Source of the DNA: Digitaria exilis
Lineage: Eukaryota; Streptophyta; Magnoliopsida; Poales; Poaceae
Direction of reading: 5' to 3'
DNA length: 64,000 nt
NCBI GenBank assembly: GCA_015342445.1
Contig: JACEFO010001874.1
Location: 2,046,001-2,110,000 of the forward strand
Shown: one piece after another, positions 1-10,519 of the stretch
Position numbering within the stretch: position 1 is the stretch's first letter
Layout of the letters: each line of letters starts with the position of its first letter
Translations under genes and position numbers: made by a program
The notes under the pieces: model-generated
What the model was told of the DNA's origin: nothing
What the model saw: the letters and a program-made list of their open reading frames with translations, nothing else
The model's database searches: none

Positions 1-1007
1 TGCCGTTCCCGCAGAACCGTGTCCTCAGGGTGGAGACCGGCGAGGAGAGCGCAGCCGTCGTGTTCGTGCCCGTCCCCGACCAGCCTCTCGCATCCAACCG
101 CTACTACATCATTGTCGCCAGCGGCAAGGACAAGGGGCTCCTGATGGCGTGCTCCCGCGAGGAAGACGTGACCATGTGCTGCTTGCACCGGTGCATCCCC
201 GTCGTTGAGCCACGGCCGTTCGATCCAGTCGACGTCTACCAGCAGATCGAGATCGTCCAACACGAGCGGGGCTCGTTCACGGCGAGGGCTGTTGCCGCCG
301 ACGGCTTCCCACCCTCCATCTTACGCTATAAGTACTGGACAGTGTACGACCGGGTGGAGGATCGGTACTACGAGTCGAAGAAGATCGTCCTCGGCGAGGC
401 ACGCGGCCTGGACGCCACGCTCCGTTCACGCCGGCTCGCCGACGGCGTCCCAGGGGCAGCAACGGAGGCCGTCGGGAAATGGTACTGCCCATTCTTCCAC
501 ATCAAAGAACACGGAGTAACACGACGGGACCAGATGGGCCGCCGTCGGGAAATGGTACTGCCCATTCTTCCTCTTCAGAGAACACGCCGTAACACGATGG
601 GACCACAGCGTGGCGGCGTGTTCTACGAGGTTGTGCTTGAGCAGAGATGGGAGCCGGTGCGCGGTGATGCCGTGAGGCACGACGGTGACAGCTCGAAGCT
701 CGCCAGCAAGAAGGTCCTCATCGGTGGGAGCGTCGAAGCCAGGTTGGAGCCGGGGAGCTCGTGGCACGGCGGCGCGTACATGTGGTTCACGGCTGCGACG
801 ACCGGGCAGAGGGTGGGCGTGTGCACGATGGTGTGGGAGAGGATGGTGTGGGAGGAGACCAAAGCCGGGTGGGTCGACGAGGAGAAGGACGCCGGGAGCG
901 TAGCTGACGGATGGGTGGTGCTAGTGGAGAGGTTCGTGGTGAAGAGGATGGATGGTAGCGTGGTCTTGGCGTTCGACTTCGTTCATCGGCAGTACAACGA
1001 AAGCTGA
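1..1007 (+). CDS. DUF1262 family protein, 5' end outside window
   Basis: The frame is already open at base 3 and runs to a TGA at 1005-1007, so the N-terminal part (about 60 residues by comparison with the copy at 9196) lies upstream of the window. Family landmarks occur in order: PFPQNR, FVPVPDQPLASNRYY, CSREEDVTMCC, DVYQQIEIVQ, GKWYCPFF, FYEVVLEQRWEPV, GQRVGVC and a C-terminal VERFVVKRMDGSVV. DUF1262 is a plant-specific family of unknown function; no signal peptide or membrane segment is visible. This copy carries an extra 24 residues after the DQMGR motif, produced by a duplication read in another frame, yet the frame is recovered and the C-terminus is intact. It could be functional or an early pseudogene. 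The family call is from recognised motifs; function is unknown. Confidence 0.8.
   Translation, partial: PFPQNRVLRVETGEESAAVVFVPVPDQPLASNRYYIIVASGKDKGLLMACSREEDVTMCCLHRCIPVVEPRPFDPVDVYQQIEIVQHERGSFTARAVAADGFPPSILRYKYWTVYDRVEDRYYESKKIVLGEARGLDATLRSRRLADGVPGAATEAVGKWYCPFFHIKEHGVTRRDQMGRRREMVLPILPLQRTRRNTMGPQRGGVFYEVVLEQRWEPVRGDAVRHDGDSSKLASKKVLIGGSVEARLEPGSSWHGGAYMWFTAATTGQRVGVCTMVWERMVWEETKAGWVDEEKDAGSVADGWVVLVERFVVKRMDGSVVLAFDFVHRQYNES
468..613 (+). repeat. 73-bp-offset tandem duplication inside the DUF1262 gene
   Basis: The stretch beginning GCCGTCGGGAAATGG at 468 recurs at 541, an offset of 73 bp. The second copy has several substitutions and a net loss of one base, so the total insertion relative to paralogues is 72 bp. 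The second copy is read in a different frame and gives an arginine-rich stretch found in no other copy; the family frame resumes at GVFYEVV. Confidence 0.85.
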
Positions 1008-1145
1008 GCTTGTCTGAGAGTGACATTGTCACTACCGGTACCGAGCAGTTTTCTGGGAATGTGCTATGTCTGGCTGTTCGTCATCGTGATTTAATTTGCT
1101 TCGGGGAAGACTCTTGTTTTATTTTTTTTTGTTTATGTGATGCTT

Positions 1146-1238
1146 TAATATATAGCAGTAATAATGACACGTCCACAAAAGGAAGCTGAAATTTTCAGCT
1201 TCCTTTTGTGGACTTGTCATTATTACTGCTATATATTA
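1146..1238. repeat. Near-perfect 46-bp inverted repeat in the 3' flank/UTR
   Basis: Bases 1146-1191 pair with 1193-1238 with a single mismatch (1170 against 1214) and a one-base centre at 1192. The structure begins about 140 bp after the stop codon of the upstream DUF1262 gene, inside sequence that resembles the 3' flank of the 9196 copy (shared CAGCTTCCTT and ATTTCTGAGT stretches). If transcribed it would fold into a long hairpin. No terminal target duplication typical of a transposon was seen. Confidence 0.85.
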
Positions 1239-1542
1239 GTATGTGGATATTCTTGTTCTTTCCCATCGAGGTAATCGCTGAAAAATATCTGCGTTGGAAC
1301 ACTGTTTTTTGTCGGTGGCCTTTGTGTACGATGAAGTCAATAGAGTATTCTAATATTTCTGAGTAATAAAATAAGTCATGATGCATTGCCAACTTGGCTT
1401 ACTATGGCTAGTGACGATAAAGCTGAGGAACAGTAATAAATTTGATTTTATAGCGTCTTCCGCTCCCAAAAGATACACAAATATTTCGATACTACTACAT
1501 GTCATCAGAATAGGAGTAGAATCGGTATGTGTGTCATTGTGC
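1239..1542. other. 3' flank of DUF1262 copy, no gene
   Basis: The left part resembles the 3' flank of the gene at 9196 (GTATTCTAATATTTCTGAGT against AATATTCTGATATTTCTGAGT). After about 1400 the similarity stops and AT-rich anonymous sequence leads to the next LTR-like segment. No coding signal is supported. Confidence 0.5.
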
Positions 1543-2043
1543 TGTCGGGACGGCTATTAGATCAAATTCACCTAATCTTAGGCATTAAACTAATTAAACT
1601 AAACAAGATCATCTAGTCTAACATAGATCACGCCTACCACTTAAACTGATGTGGTATTTGACTAACCAGTCATCTTAACAAGATGTAGGTACCGTAGAAC
1701 TCAACGTAGATGAGTTCAAGATGCCGTAGAGTAAGTAGACGTAGAAGACTCGCCGTATGTCGATGTAGTATAGGGACACCAAGCTTCCACGCCTTCCAGC
1801 ACCTTAGTGACCGGTTAGGTCAGGATAGAAAACACCATGACGGCTTAACTCGCGATTAGATCGACGACTAGAGAAACCTAGGGGTCTCCCTTTACTTATA
1901 TAGTGTTGTAGGCCTGAGGCCAGGCCCTTAAGTGGGCTGAGTTTTGCCTCCCGATCAAGGCAACTAAACATGGGTATTAGTTGGGCTCGGAATTGGCCTA
2001 ATGGACCTATTTCAGATATGGACCGAGGTCAATGATTCCAACA
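1543..2043 (-). mobile_element. Degenerate LTR, minus orientation (3' LTR)
   Basis: On the minus strand the segment starts TGTTGGAATC and ends CCGACA. A purine-rich tract (minus ATCAAGGGGGGAGAA) abuts the LTR at 2044, as expected for a polypurine tract just upstream of a 3' LTR. A TATA-like ACTATATAAG lies on the minus strand near 1895-1905. About 125 bp at the right end (1910-2043) match 6455-6589 at roughly 85% by eye. The left boundary is a guess and no target duplication was found. Confidence 0.5.
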
Positions 2044-4362
2044 TTCTCCCCCCTTGATGGAAGGTCAATATCTTACTCTTTTATACTATTTATAATATCG
2101 ATCACATTGCATTATGTCCACACTCAATACCATAGCAAAACCCAGCGAATGAGTCATCGGCATACATTACAGACATACGGGGATACCATTAACCAAAGTC
2201 CACTATAGTATCTTCATAGAACACTTATAAGCTTATTTGGGTGTTTATTTATTCAGCCTCATCTAGAATCATATTCAGGTCAATCATCAAATCCATACTA
2301 ATTTCACGAAGATAAGATGAGAAATAAAACCATCAATTAGTTATATTGCTAGCTACTTTCTTAATGCATTAAAATGACTTGATCCTGGAACCCTTCTTTT
2401 ATAACAATATATATTTGTCGATGGGCTTGATACAATCAACTATATGTCATTATTTGAAAGGAATATTGTAATAAAATATAGTGACAATGAACTTAATCAA
2501 TGTAAACATGATAATAATAATTATACTGGAACATATCTTACATGCCTGTCTGAAATTAAACATGCCATACAAATCAGCTTTAATAATGCTAATACTAGTT
2601 TAGAGCTTTATGCAGAATCGCTCATATCTGTAAGAGTGAAGGACATAAAACTAATTGTCCACATTTATATCCACACACTCTCAAAAATCTTGTCTAAATA
2701 GAACTTAATTAAATAAGCATGTTATTCGGTGTTGTAATCTTTAAACACCTTTTTCAGTGGACCTCCTTTGGACTAAGACTAATTAAAGTCAATTTCTCAT
2801 ATGCATTAGCATATAGCTTCATTAGAAGCTTTAGAACATCTTCCTATTTATATTATTTTTTAACTTTGTACTTATGATAAAATTTGCTGCATCTCGCAAA
2901 GAAAACAGGCATGGCTATATATACATTCACATATTCTCACTTTAGAGCTTCTATTAACTTTTGTCCTTAAGTAACAATCTCAATACTCACTTTGGTCCTA
3001 TCTCAGTGTCACGCTCCCTAAAACTTAGAAAAACATACACAAGATGTGTCTAAAGACATGATGATCATATTTCTCCTTTCTTGAAATGCATGATTATTAG
3101 CTTATATAGAGAAGATATTCGCCTAGAGTATCAATATAATAATTTTTCCATCTTAACCTTCACAAATGAATCACGGTTGCCCATGATGCATGCAAACTTA
3201 TTTTGAGTTATGAACTTAGCATCTTAGCTTCTTTTGAAATCACTATCAAGACTTGTAGACCCATTATAGCCTACTGTTTTGACTCCATCAGAAAATTTCT
3301 ATGAAAAGAACTATACTTATGTTTAAAGTTCACAGACTCCTTTATAGCCTCTTCATTATAAACTTAAAATAACTGAGGCTCTTAACTTTTGTGCCCAATA
3401 CTTATCTTATCATTAAAACATTATATATCTCTTGTTATCGTTAGATAGCTAATGTGAAATCTCAACAGAGTTTGGTAAAGAATGGACAGATACTTATGGC
3501 AAGATATATATGAGAAAAAACATATATTGCATATATCTATTCTTAAATCATCAATATAGAAAACTTATCCTATATCTCATTAAGATTTTCTTCTCCCCCA
3601 TTTCGTTCCTTCTTAGTGAGCTTCCATTGAACTCTGAACAATCAGAATTATTAAAAGTGTCGGCCCATAAACTTATATAAAATCATTTCCAATGGTAGCT
3701 CTTTAAGTTATTTATCGTTGGCACGATATTTACCAATATTGCATATATCTTTTCTTAAATCATATATTGCATGTAGCTCTTTAAACTTATCTAAACATAT
3801 ATTGCATATATGTCTTCTTAAATCATCAAAATGAACTAGTGTAACAAAGCTATGATTTAAATGTTCACAAAACAGCAGTGGCCCGAATCATGAACGCAAC
3901 CATACTTCAACCATCTCAGATTCCAATTGAACTAATCCACAACAATGGTGGCCAGAAATGGATAGAATAACACAACCTGTGAAGACTATCCTGTATCCAA
4001 CTGTGGCCAATATAAAGGATAAAATCAAACTAACTTATTTGAGACAATTGGTGTTTGTGAAGTGTTAGTCTTATCGCAATGGTATTTGAATAATAATATC
4101 TCGTATTATAAAGTTGCTCTTAGACTTATTCTTAATTTACACAATAAGATATAACAAGTATATTATGCTTAAAGCCTTATTCTTAATTTTGTCCTTGAAA
4201 CTGGCACACAATTTTAATATCATGGAGAGAATTATTACTATATCAAGACAATTCTCAATTCAGTGCTCAACTTGACTAGGTTGTTAATTTCATAAGGAGG
4301 AAATTGGCTAACTTATGTGTATACATTTCCTCAATCGAGTACAATGACTCCTTAACTGATAA

Positions 4363-4800
4363 TTACTTACCTTTGATCTTAGTAGGAAAAGAATCTCTCA
4401 AGGCCTCAATGATGGTATGTCGTATGACCATCTCTGCCAAGTCATTGGATCTCTCCCATTTATCTAAATTTGAGTTGTCCTCACTTATCTTACCAACATA
4501 ATTCTGGGTTCTAACTGCTGATCTCTCCCATTTATCTGAATTTGAGTTGTACTCACTTATCTTACCAACGTAATTCTGGGTTCCAACTACTGGAGCAGTT
4601 GGCTTATCCTCACATAGTGCATAATCAAGATCCAAAGTCTTTAGAATGCCTAGCACATCCTTATTCCAACTAGGGAAGTTTGCACCATAATGCTCAATGG
4701 TGCTCAACAACTTTGTATAGTCTACTGAAATTTCATAAACAACTTGTCTCAGTAACAGCATGAATTTTAACCCTACGGTGGTCTGATTAAAATCACGCAA
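4363..4800 (-). pseudogene. Retrotransposon gag-like remnant
   Basis: A 145-residue open frame contains NFPSWNKDVLGILKTLDLD, CEDKP and two copies of DKWERS, which resemble the N-terminal gag region of plant copia-type elements (gag-polypeptide/UBN2 type). It lies on the same strand as the flanking LTR orientation. An in-frame duplication repeats the TQNYVGKISE..NSN.DKWERS segment. It is far shorter than a full gag and has no zinc knuckle, protease or polymerase downstream, so it is a remnant. The copia assignment rests on motif resemblance only. Confidence 0.5.
4448..4591. repeat. 72-bp tandem duplication, two units
   Basis: The unit starting GATCTCTCCCATTTATCT at 4448 recurs at 4520 with a few substitutions. 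The 72-bp period keeps the minus-strand gag-like frame open. Confidence 0.85.
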
Positions 4801-5830
4801 TAAGTAACAACTTGCATCACCGGTGGGGAAAACAAATGAAACTTAACTTAAACTCATAACTAAAACAACGGTGGTTAGAATTAATTACAAGTGTACTCTA
4901 GATGAACTTCTCGGTGGTTCAATTCAAATAGAGGCATCTACATGCACTTGGTACAAAGGGAATTTTCATCTTAACATATGCAAAATCAATGCAAATCTTA
5001 TTAATAATTCTTACCTATTTAAAATAATATGCAAAGAAAAAATAACTTTGACTTTGCACTTAAACTTAGGAAAGATACTTCATGTCAAAATAAAATTGCA
5101 CTACAAAGATTAGGACTTAATAAATCAAAACTTAATATTCTTAGTGAAAATATTTGAATAAATTCAAAATATTAATTCAAAAGATGGATGATCTAAAATA
5201 TTGAATTAAACATGGCAAGAAAATGTCATTTATATTGGGCATTAACTTAATGAAATAAATCCCAACCATGTTTAAAGTTATAGGGAGAAGACTCTTAAAC
5301 TTCAAATTTGGCAAAAGACTTGAATAATTAAGAACTCATTGTTGTATAAAACATAAGAAACTCATGAAATATGCAAAATGTTAGTTCAACTTAACATCTA
5401 AATTAATATTAAGCTTACACCTTAAGTTTTTATGCTCATACAAATTCAAATGTTTCTCTAATTGAAATAGAAATTTAAATAGTAATAAAACTTAATATAT
5501 TGGGCGAGCATATATTCTCAAGATGACAGGGGAAGCTTAAGATATAGCAAAATAAATATTGCTACGAAATTATTCGTCAGAATTTAGTTTAAAATAATTT
5601 TCCAATTAGTAATTGAAAAGATTGTGTCAAATATACTCAGAAAATGGTTATAAATTTTACTGCAGCAGAACTTAAAGTATCACCTATGCACTTTGCAGTA
5701 AAACTGAGCTCATAAATAATGCTTAATTATTTTTTAATTACTTAATCTTAATACAAGAAATATGAACTAGGGAAAATTATTACTTCAATAAAAGCAAAAT
5801 AATTTCATCCGGATCTCAAAATCGTTATAA

Positions 5831-6448
5831 TACTTATCGCGCGCTCAAATCGTTTGGCCCAGCGCGACCGAGTAGTGCACCCCGGTAGTGCTGCATGCAT
5901 TCGCGGCTTGTGGCTCGGCGTGGCATGGCTCAGCCCAGGTGCGCGGCTTGGCTCTCAGCGCGATGGCGTGGAACGAGGCTCCGCGGCTTAGTTCGAGACT
6001 TAATGAGCCTTAGGCCCAAGGGGGAACGAAGCTGGGCCTTTACTAATTCGGCCCACGAATGGGTATAGCTCCCCCGCCTCGATCTGGATCGTTGATTGAG
6101 ATGGACGATTGGGCGCGCATCTAGCTTCACTTAAATAGGGTGAACCTAGGGTGGCTCAAACCCTATGCCATTCACTCCAAACTTGTCTTCCTCCCTGATG
6201 GTGGCGGCTGGGGTGTTGCCGTGGCCATGGCAGCCGTCGAGCTGAGCAGCGCCCTGACACACCATGGCTGCACCCTCGCGGAGCTGGGTGAGGGCTGTGT
6301 GCGGCGCACGAGCACATAAAGCCCCGCCGCGGCACGTCGTCGTCGTCAAGTCCGGCAACCAGAGGCCGAGGTTAGCCTCGGCGGCGGAGTGAGGGGTATG
6401 TGACCGGTGCGTAGGAGCCCAAGGCCCTGTCGCGGCACAGAGCCCTCC
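5831..6448. other. GC-rich segment in transposon debris
   Basis: Base composition jumps from AT-rich to GC-rich near 5830. The segment contains GATCGTTGATTGAGATGG and TTAAATAGGG, which look like a leader or LTR promoter, and a short open minus-strand frame at 6146-6457 without recognisable motifs. It may belong to the LTR ending at 6589 or be a captured host fragment. Confidence 0.3.
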
Positions 6449-6589
6449 TGTAGGCATGGGGCCGGACTATTAAGTGGGTTGAGTTTTGCCTCCCGATCAA
6501 GCCAACTAACCAGGGGTATTAGTTGGGCTCGGAATCGGCCTAATGGGCCTATTTCAGATATTGACCGAGGTCAATATATAATTCCAACA
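6449..6589 (-). mobile_element. LTR end fragment related to 1910-2043
   Basis: The GAGTTTTGCCTCCCGATCAA and GTATTAGTTGGGCTCGGAAT blocks and the terminal ATTCCAACA repeat those at 1931-2043. The rest of the 1543-2043 LTR is not found to the left here, so this copy is truncated or rearranged. It may mark the 5' end of the same decayed element. Confidence 0.5.
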
Positions 6590-7055
6590 CAAACTTGTAA
6601 TAGGGGATGGCCAATAATAGACCAAGGTCATCTTTGGCAGACCTTCTGCTAAATTCACTCGAGAACCAGCTCTGAAAGCTTTGCCAAAGAGGCCCTAAAC
6701 AATATCTTAAGCAGACTACTCAGAATCTTTCAAGCACATAGAGTATGTAAGCACGAGGAACGTAAACCGAGTGCAATGACTAAATAAGGGCTACTTGGCT
6801 ACTTGCAAAACTAATTGCATAAGTCACGTCTAATTTACAAATAGAATCTAATGGTACTAATTAGCCCAAGTAGTTTCCTAAAAAACTTAGCACATGTGAT
6901 ACTACAATAAATACAGAATAATTATGGACTAATTAGTATCAGTAGATTCTACTTGCAAATTAGCTGCAACTCAAAGTACTAGTTTTACAATTAACCCTTG
7001 TCTAGCTAATCCTTCTAACCGGTGTGGAAATAGAGGCATAAAGTTTACCCCCGAT
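6590..7055. other. Anonymous AT-rich sequence
   Basis: No gene or clear repeat is supported. TAGTACTAATTAGCCCAAGTA-like words occur on both sides of 6860-6960, suggesting a small decayed inverted-repeat element whose ends could not be fixed. Confidence 0.3.
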
Positions 7056-7588
7056 TAGGGCTGGATGTCGAGCCAGCTCGGCTTGTTATGGCTCGGCTCA
7101 TTATAGCTCGGCTCGGCTCGTTAGACTAACGAGCCAGCAGCCTAGATTGGCTCGGCTCGTTAGCGAGCTTGAGCTGGCTCGTTTGACTCGCGAGCCAATG
7201 TAGAGAAGAGATACGAAAACACATCATCACCAAGTATAGCTCGTTTGGATCGTTTTGGCTCGTTTTGCCCAACCATCATAACCGAAAATAATTAGTTTCC
7301 ACCACATACCAGTTCAAACACTAACAAGTATTGTTTAGTAGTTTAGGAAACAAAACAACTTTAAAATAGCAACATCCAAAACCATATAATCAATTGGTTG
7401 TTCCACTAGATCAAATAGGTCGAGCCAATTTAAATTTGCTGGTTTGATAATTAGCTGGCTCGTTATGGCTCGCGAGCTGGCTCGTTATAAAATGAGCTGG
7501 TTTGATATAGAACGAGTCGAGCTCGAGCCGAGCCATTAACGAGCGAGTTGAGTGAGCTAGCGAGTTACAAGCTTTTCGTCCAGCCGTA
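7056..7588. mobile_element. hAT-like non-autonomous element, 533 bp
   Basis: The ends are TAGGGCTGGATG and, reverse-complemented, TACGGCTGGACG. Flanks are CCCCGAT on both sides (7049-7055 and 7589-7595), a 7-bp match extendable to 8 bp with one mismatch, as for hAT insertions. The subterminal regions are dense in GGCTCG/CGAGCC words in both orientations (7075-7195 and 7455-7560). No transposase frame is present. Confidence 0.7.
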
Positions 7589-7595
7589 CCCCGAT

Positions 7596-8060
7596 GATCC
7601 AAACGGACCTCTACCGGAGGTTTCATACACATTAAATTAAATATGGTGTCATGTTACCATTTTATACAATGTGGCAATCGACTAATGAGAAGAGAGATGA
7701 AATATTTTTTTCCTGAAACCATGTGTCCACGATTAATAACAACTCTTGGTAAATAATAGAATTAAATGTGATGAGGGCCTGTGAAATAGAAAAGGTGAAG
7801 TGGAGTGAGCTTTATCCATGGTTTTATTTGTATTTCGTTGGCGTACGTGGCGCTCGGCTACTTAGTGAACTTTTTGGGGAAGGAACCAGAAGCAGTCGAG
7901 CTAAAGGGGAACAGGAAGTCTGTAGCATTGGCAAAGACCATGTGTGTTCATGAACGTGGCAAGCACATCGACTTGTGAGGTATGTGTTCACAAGGGTCCA
8001 TGAGTTCAAAGTGGGAGAAGTGTTCGTGGATGATCCTTGCCTTGTCGTGGGTGATGGCCC
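7596..8060. other. Intergenic sequence, no supported gene
   Basis: There are short open frames of about 60 residues on both strands, but no recognisable motif, no conserved start and no similarity to other parts of the window. Confidence 0.35.
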
Positions 8061-8064
8061 AAGA

Positions 8065-8240
8065 GTTGTCCTTTAAGAATCGCTGAATGAAGTTTGTTCT
8101 TTGTGTCGGCATTGCCCTCTCGCAGACACTTGATTCTGGAGCATTGCTTCTTCCTAGCTCGTTCCATCACCGTCCAGCCTAGGACCCATTGAGATGAGGT
8201 AGTCCCAGCATAGAGCCAAAGGTCTCGGAGATATCTATTG
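8065..8240 (-). pseudogene. LINE-like reverse transcriptase fragment, copy 1
   Basis: On the minus strand the words ERARKKQCSRIKCLREGNADTK and, upstream, DISETFGSM resemble two separate parts of plant L1-type ORF2 (the linker before the polymerase and the palm motif). The order of the two parts is reversed relative to an intact L1. It is a diverged paralogue of 10520-10805, which suggests that both were carried along when the DUF1262 genes duplicated. Confidence 0.5.
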
Positions 8241-8244
8241 AGAT

Positions 8245-8869
8245 GAGTGCATTCATAAACGGACGGAAATTATCATGTACATATAAATCGCCCTTTTATG
8301 AATGCACTCTGGCATGGTGAAGTGAGGGTATGGACGCGCAGCGTGAGTATTTTTAATATAATCTTTGCGATTGCATGAAACAAGCTGATTAATAGTTTCC
8401 ATAAGTATTTCTTAATAAATTGCTATTGGGAAGTTCTAATACCATTATCATGGAATAATGTCATCCTATTAGCAACTAGTAGCATATTGGAAGAAAAAAA
8501 TACCATTTAATTAAGGAGGGTTGGGGTAGATTATTAGGTTGTCCCTAAAATTTTAAGAAAATGGGAGATGTAATGGGAGTATGTTGTTGGAGCACTATTT
8601 TTCCTTTTTCCCATCACCTCTTCCAATCTGGTAAATGGAAAGAGAGATTACAGGAGATGCTTCCCATCCCTCTTTGTTATAGGGAGTAAGAATTTGTTGT
8701 CTTAGCCAACTGATGTCGTAATATTACATGGTGATGGATCAGAAATAGTTTAGATCAATCTTAAGTATCAAGAAACATTTCACCTTTTAAACTCTTAAAT
8801 ACCCTTTGGATATTTCGATTGTCAACATAAAAACCATTTGTGTTGATTGTTTCTATCTTTGAAACTGGT
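8245..8869. other. Intergenic sequence upstream of a DUF1262 gene
   Basis: The left 80 bp (GAAATTATCATGTACATATA, then ATGAATGCACTCTGGCA) repeat sequence found at 10795-10840 downstream of the next DUF1262 copy. The remainder is AT-rich without gene signals. Confidence 0.4.
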
Positions 8870-9195
8870 TTGAAAAAATCACAACTTTATCTTGCCTAAA
8901 GAATATTTGATTTAGTAGTTGTCAAAGTGTGGCATGCCCAGCAAAATGCACGGATAAACGTTGACTTGGGCCATGCTTGTTTTAGCATGTAGATTGTTTC
9001 AAAGTGTTACAATCCACCGGGCAAAACAAACAATTTCCAGGTTGTAACAATACTTGATTACGGATTTATGGATTGGGATTCAATGGTCCATAATTCTCCA
9101 AAGTCCGAGCACTGAAGCCTATTTATTATCTCTTCTTCACCAACGTAAGCCCATCAAGCTACAAGGCCAGCGAATCAGTTTAATCCCAAACTAGC
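8870..9195 (+). promoter_or_regulatory. Conserved DUF1262 promoter block
   Basis: This upstream region is shared with 12060-12472 and with the orphan copy at 20766-21010. It contains the conserved stretch around CACGGATAAACGTTGACTTGG; TTGACT at 8961-8966 fits a W-box (WRKY target), 235 bp before the ATG. TATTTATTA at 9120-9128 precedes a conserved CTCTTCTTCACCAA and is the best TATA candidate. Confidence 0.5.
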
Positions 9196-10290
9196 ATGTA
9201 TACGACCAAGCCTCTCTCCCTCTTCAAGAGCCACCCGGAGGCCGCAGCCGAGCCGCCTTCGGAGGGCCGAAACGCCGGTTACCTCATCGTGAAGAAGGCC
9301 AGAGATGATGAAGATGGTGAGACGACATGCTTAGGCCCGACCGGGCGCGTACTGGGGCTGCCGTTCCCACAGAACCGTATGCTCAGTGTGGAGAGTGGCG
9401 AGAACTACGACGACATCATGTTCGTGCCCGTTCCAGACCATCCTCTCGCGTCCAACCGCTACTACATCGTTGCCGCCAGCGGCAATTACAAGGGACTCGT
9501 GCTGGCATGCTCCCGCGAGGAGGACATGACAATGTGTTGCTTCTGCCAGTGCATCCCCAACGTGGAGCCACGGCCGTTCGACCCGGCCGACGTCTACCAG
9601 CAGATCGAGATCGTGCAGTCCCAGCACGAGCGGGGCTTGTTCACGGCGAGAGCCATCGCCGATGACGGCTTCCCACCCTCCACCTACCGGAGTAAGTACT
9701 GGTCAATTTACGACCGCGAGTCCAAGAAGAAGATCTTCCTCGGTGAGGCACCGGGCTTAGACGCCGCGCTCCGTTCGCGCCGGCTCGCCGATGGCGTCCC
9801 CGGGGCAGCAACGGTGGCCGTCGGGAAATGGTACTGCCCGTTCTTCCTCATCAGAGAACATGGCGTAGCACGACGTGACCAGGTGGGCCGCAACGCGTTC
9901 TACGAGGTCGTGCTGGAGCAGAGATGGGAGCCGGTGCATGGCGACGCCGTGAGGCACGTGGATGACAACTCGAAGCTTGCCAGCAAGAAGGTGCTCGTCG
10001 GCGGGAGCGCCGAAGCAAAGCTGGAGGTGGGGAACACGCGACACGGCACAGCGTACATGTGGTTTGTGGCTGCGACGACAGGGCAGAGGGTGGGCGTGTG
10101 CACGACGGTGTGGGAGAGGATGCTGTGGGAGGAGACCCAAGGCGGGTGGGTCGACGAGGAGAAGGATGCCGGGAGCGTAGCTGACGGATCGGTGGTGCTG
10201 GTGGAAAGGTTCGTGGTGACGAGGATGGATGGGAGCGTGGTCGTGGCCTTCGACTTCGTTCATCAGAATACAACAAAAGCTCTTGTCTGA
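9196..10290 (+). CDS. DUF1262 family protein, intact
   Basis: This single-exon gene encodes 364 residues. Landmarks: MYTTKPLSLFKSHPE at 1-15, EGRNAGYLIV at 23-32, LPFPQNR at 55-61, FVPVPDHPLASNRYY at 76-90, a cysteine cluster at 105-119 (CSREEDMTMCCFCQC), PRPFDPADVYQQIEIV at 125-140, GKWYCPFF at 210-217, EVVLEQRWEPV at 237-247, SKLASKKVLVGG at 259-270 and VERFVV..MDGSVVVAFDFVH at 336-356. The start is chosen because the MYTTKPLS opening is shared by the paralogues. The protein looks soluble and intracellular, with no signal peptide or membrane helix. DUF1262 is a plant family of unknown function, often found in tandem arrays. GC content is well above the flanks. This and the 24106-25194 copy are the reference-quality members here. 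Confidence 0.9.
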   Translation: MYTTKPLSLFKSHPEAAAEPPSEGRNAGYLIVKKARDDEDGETTCLGPTGRVLGLPFPQNRMLSVESGENYDDIMFVPVPDHPLASNRYYIVAASGNYKGLVLACSREEDMTMCCFCQCIPNVEPRPFDPADVYQQIEIVQSQHERGLFTARAIADDGFPPSTYRSKYWSIYDRESKKKIFLGEAPGLDAALRSRRLADGVPGAATVAVGKWYCPFFLIREHGVARRDQVGRNAFYEVVLEQRWEPVHGDAVRHVDDNSKLASKKVLVGGSAEAKLEVGNTRHGTAYMWFVAATTGQRVGVCTTVWERMLWEETQGGWVDEEKDAGSVADGSVVLVERFVVTRMDGSVVVAFDFVHQNTTKALV

Positions 10291-10519
10291 TCGAGAGTGA
10301 GATTGTCAATACCAGTACCGAGCATATGCAGGCATTGTTTGGTTTTGTGACGGTGTGCCATATGTTCGTCTGTTCATCATCATATTTGCTTGGGGGAGGA
10401 CTCTTGTTTTGTCTTGTTTTTTTGTTTGTGTGAAGTGAGAAATTAAAAGAGCTTAACCTTTCAACCTTCATTCCCAGCTTCCTTGTGTACGTTGTCGTTG
10501 GGCTTTGTGTGCTACTAAT

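Larger units (their letters stand above)
2044..5830 (-). other. AT-rich interior of a decayed LTR element
   Basis: This long AT-rich stretch lies between the LTR-like ends at 2043 and 6589. Apart from the gag-like remnant at 4363-4800 and short repeats of CATATATTGCATATAT near 3520-3810, no coding region is supported. Numerous stops occur in all frames. It is interpreted as the interior of an old minus-oriented element plus later insertions. Confidence 0.4.

Noticed and set aside
1543..6589. One complete LTR element bounded by these positions
   Set aside because: Only about 125-140 bp of the two ends match, and no target duplication was found, so I report decayed parts only.
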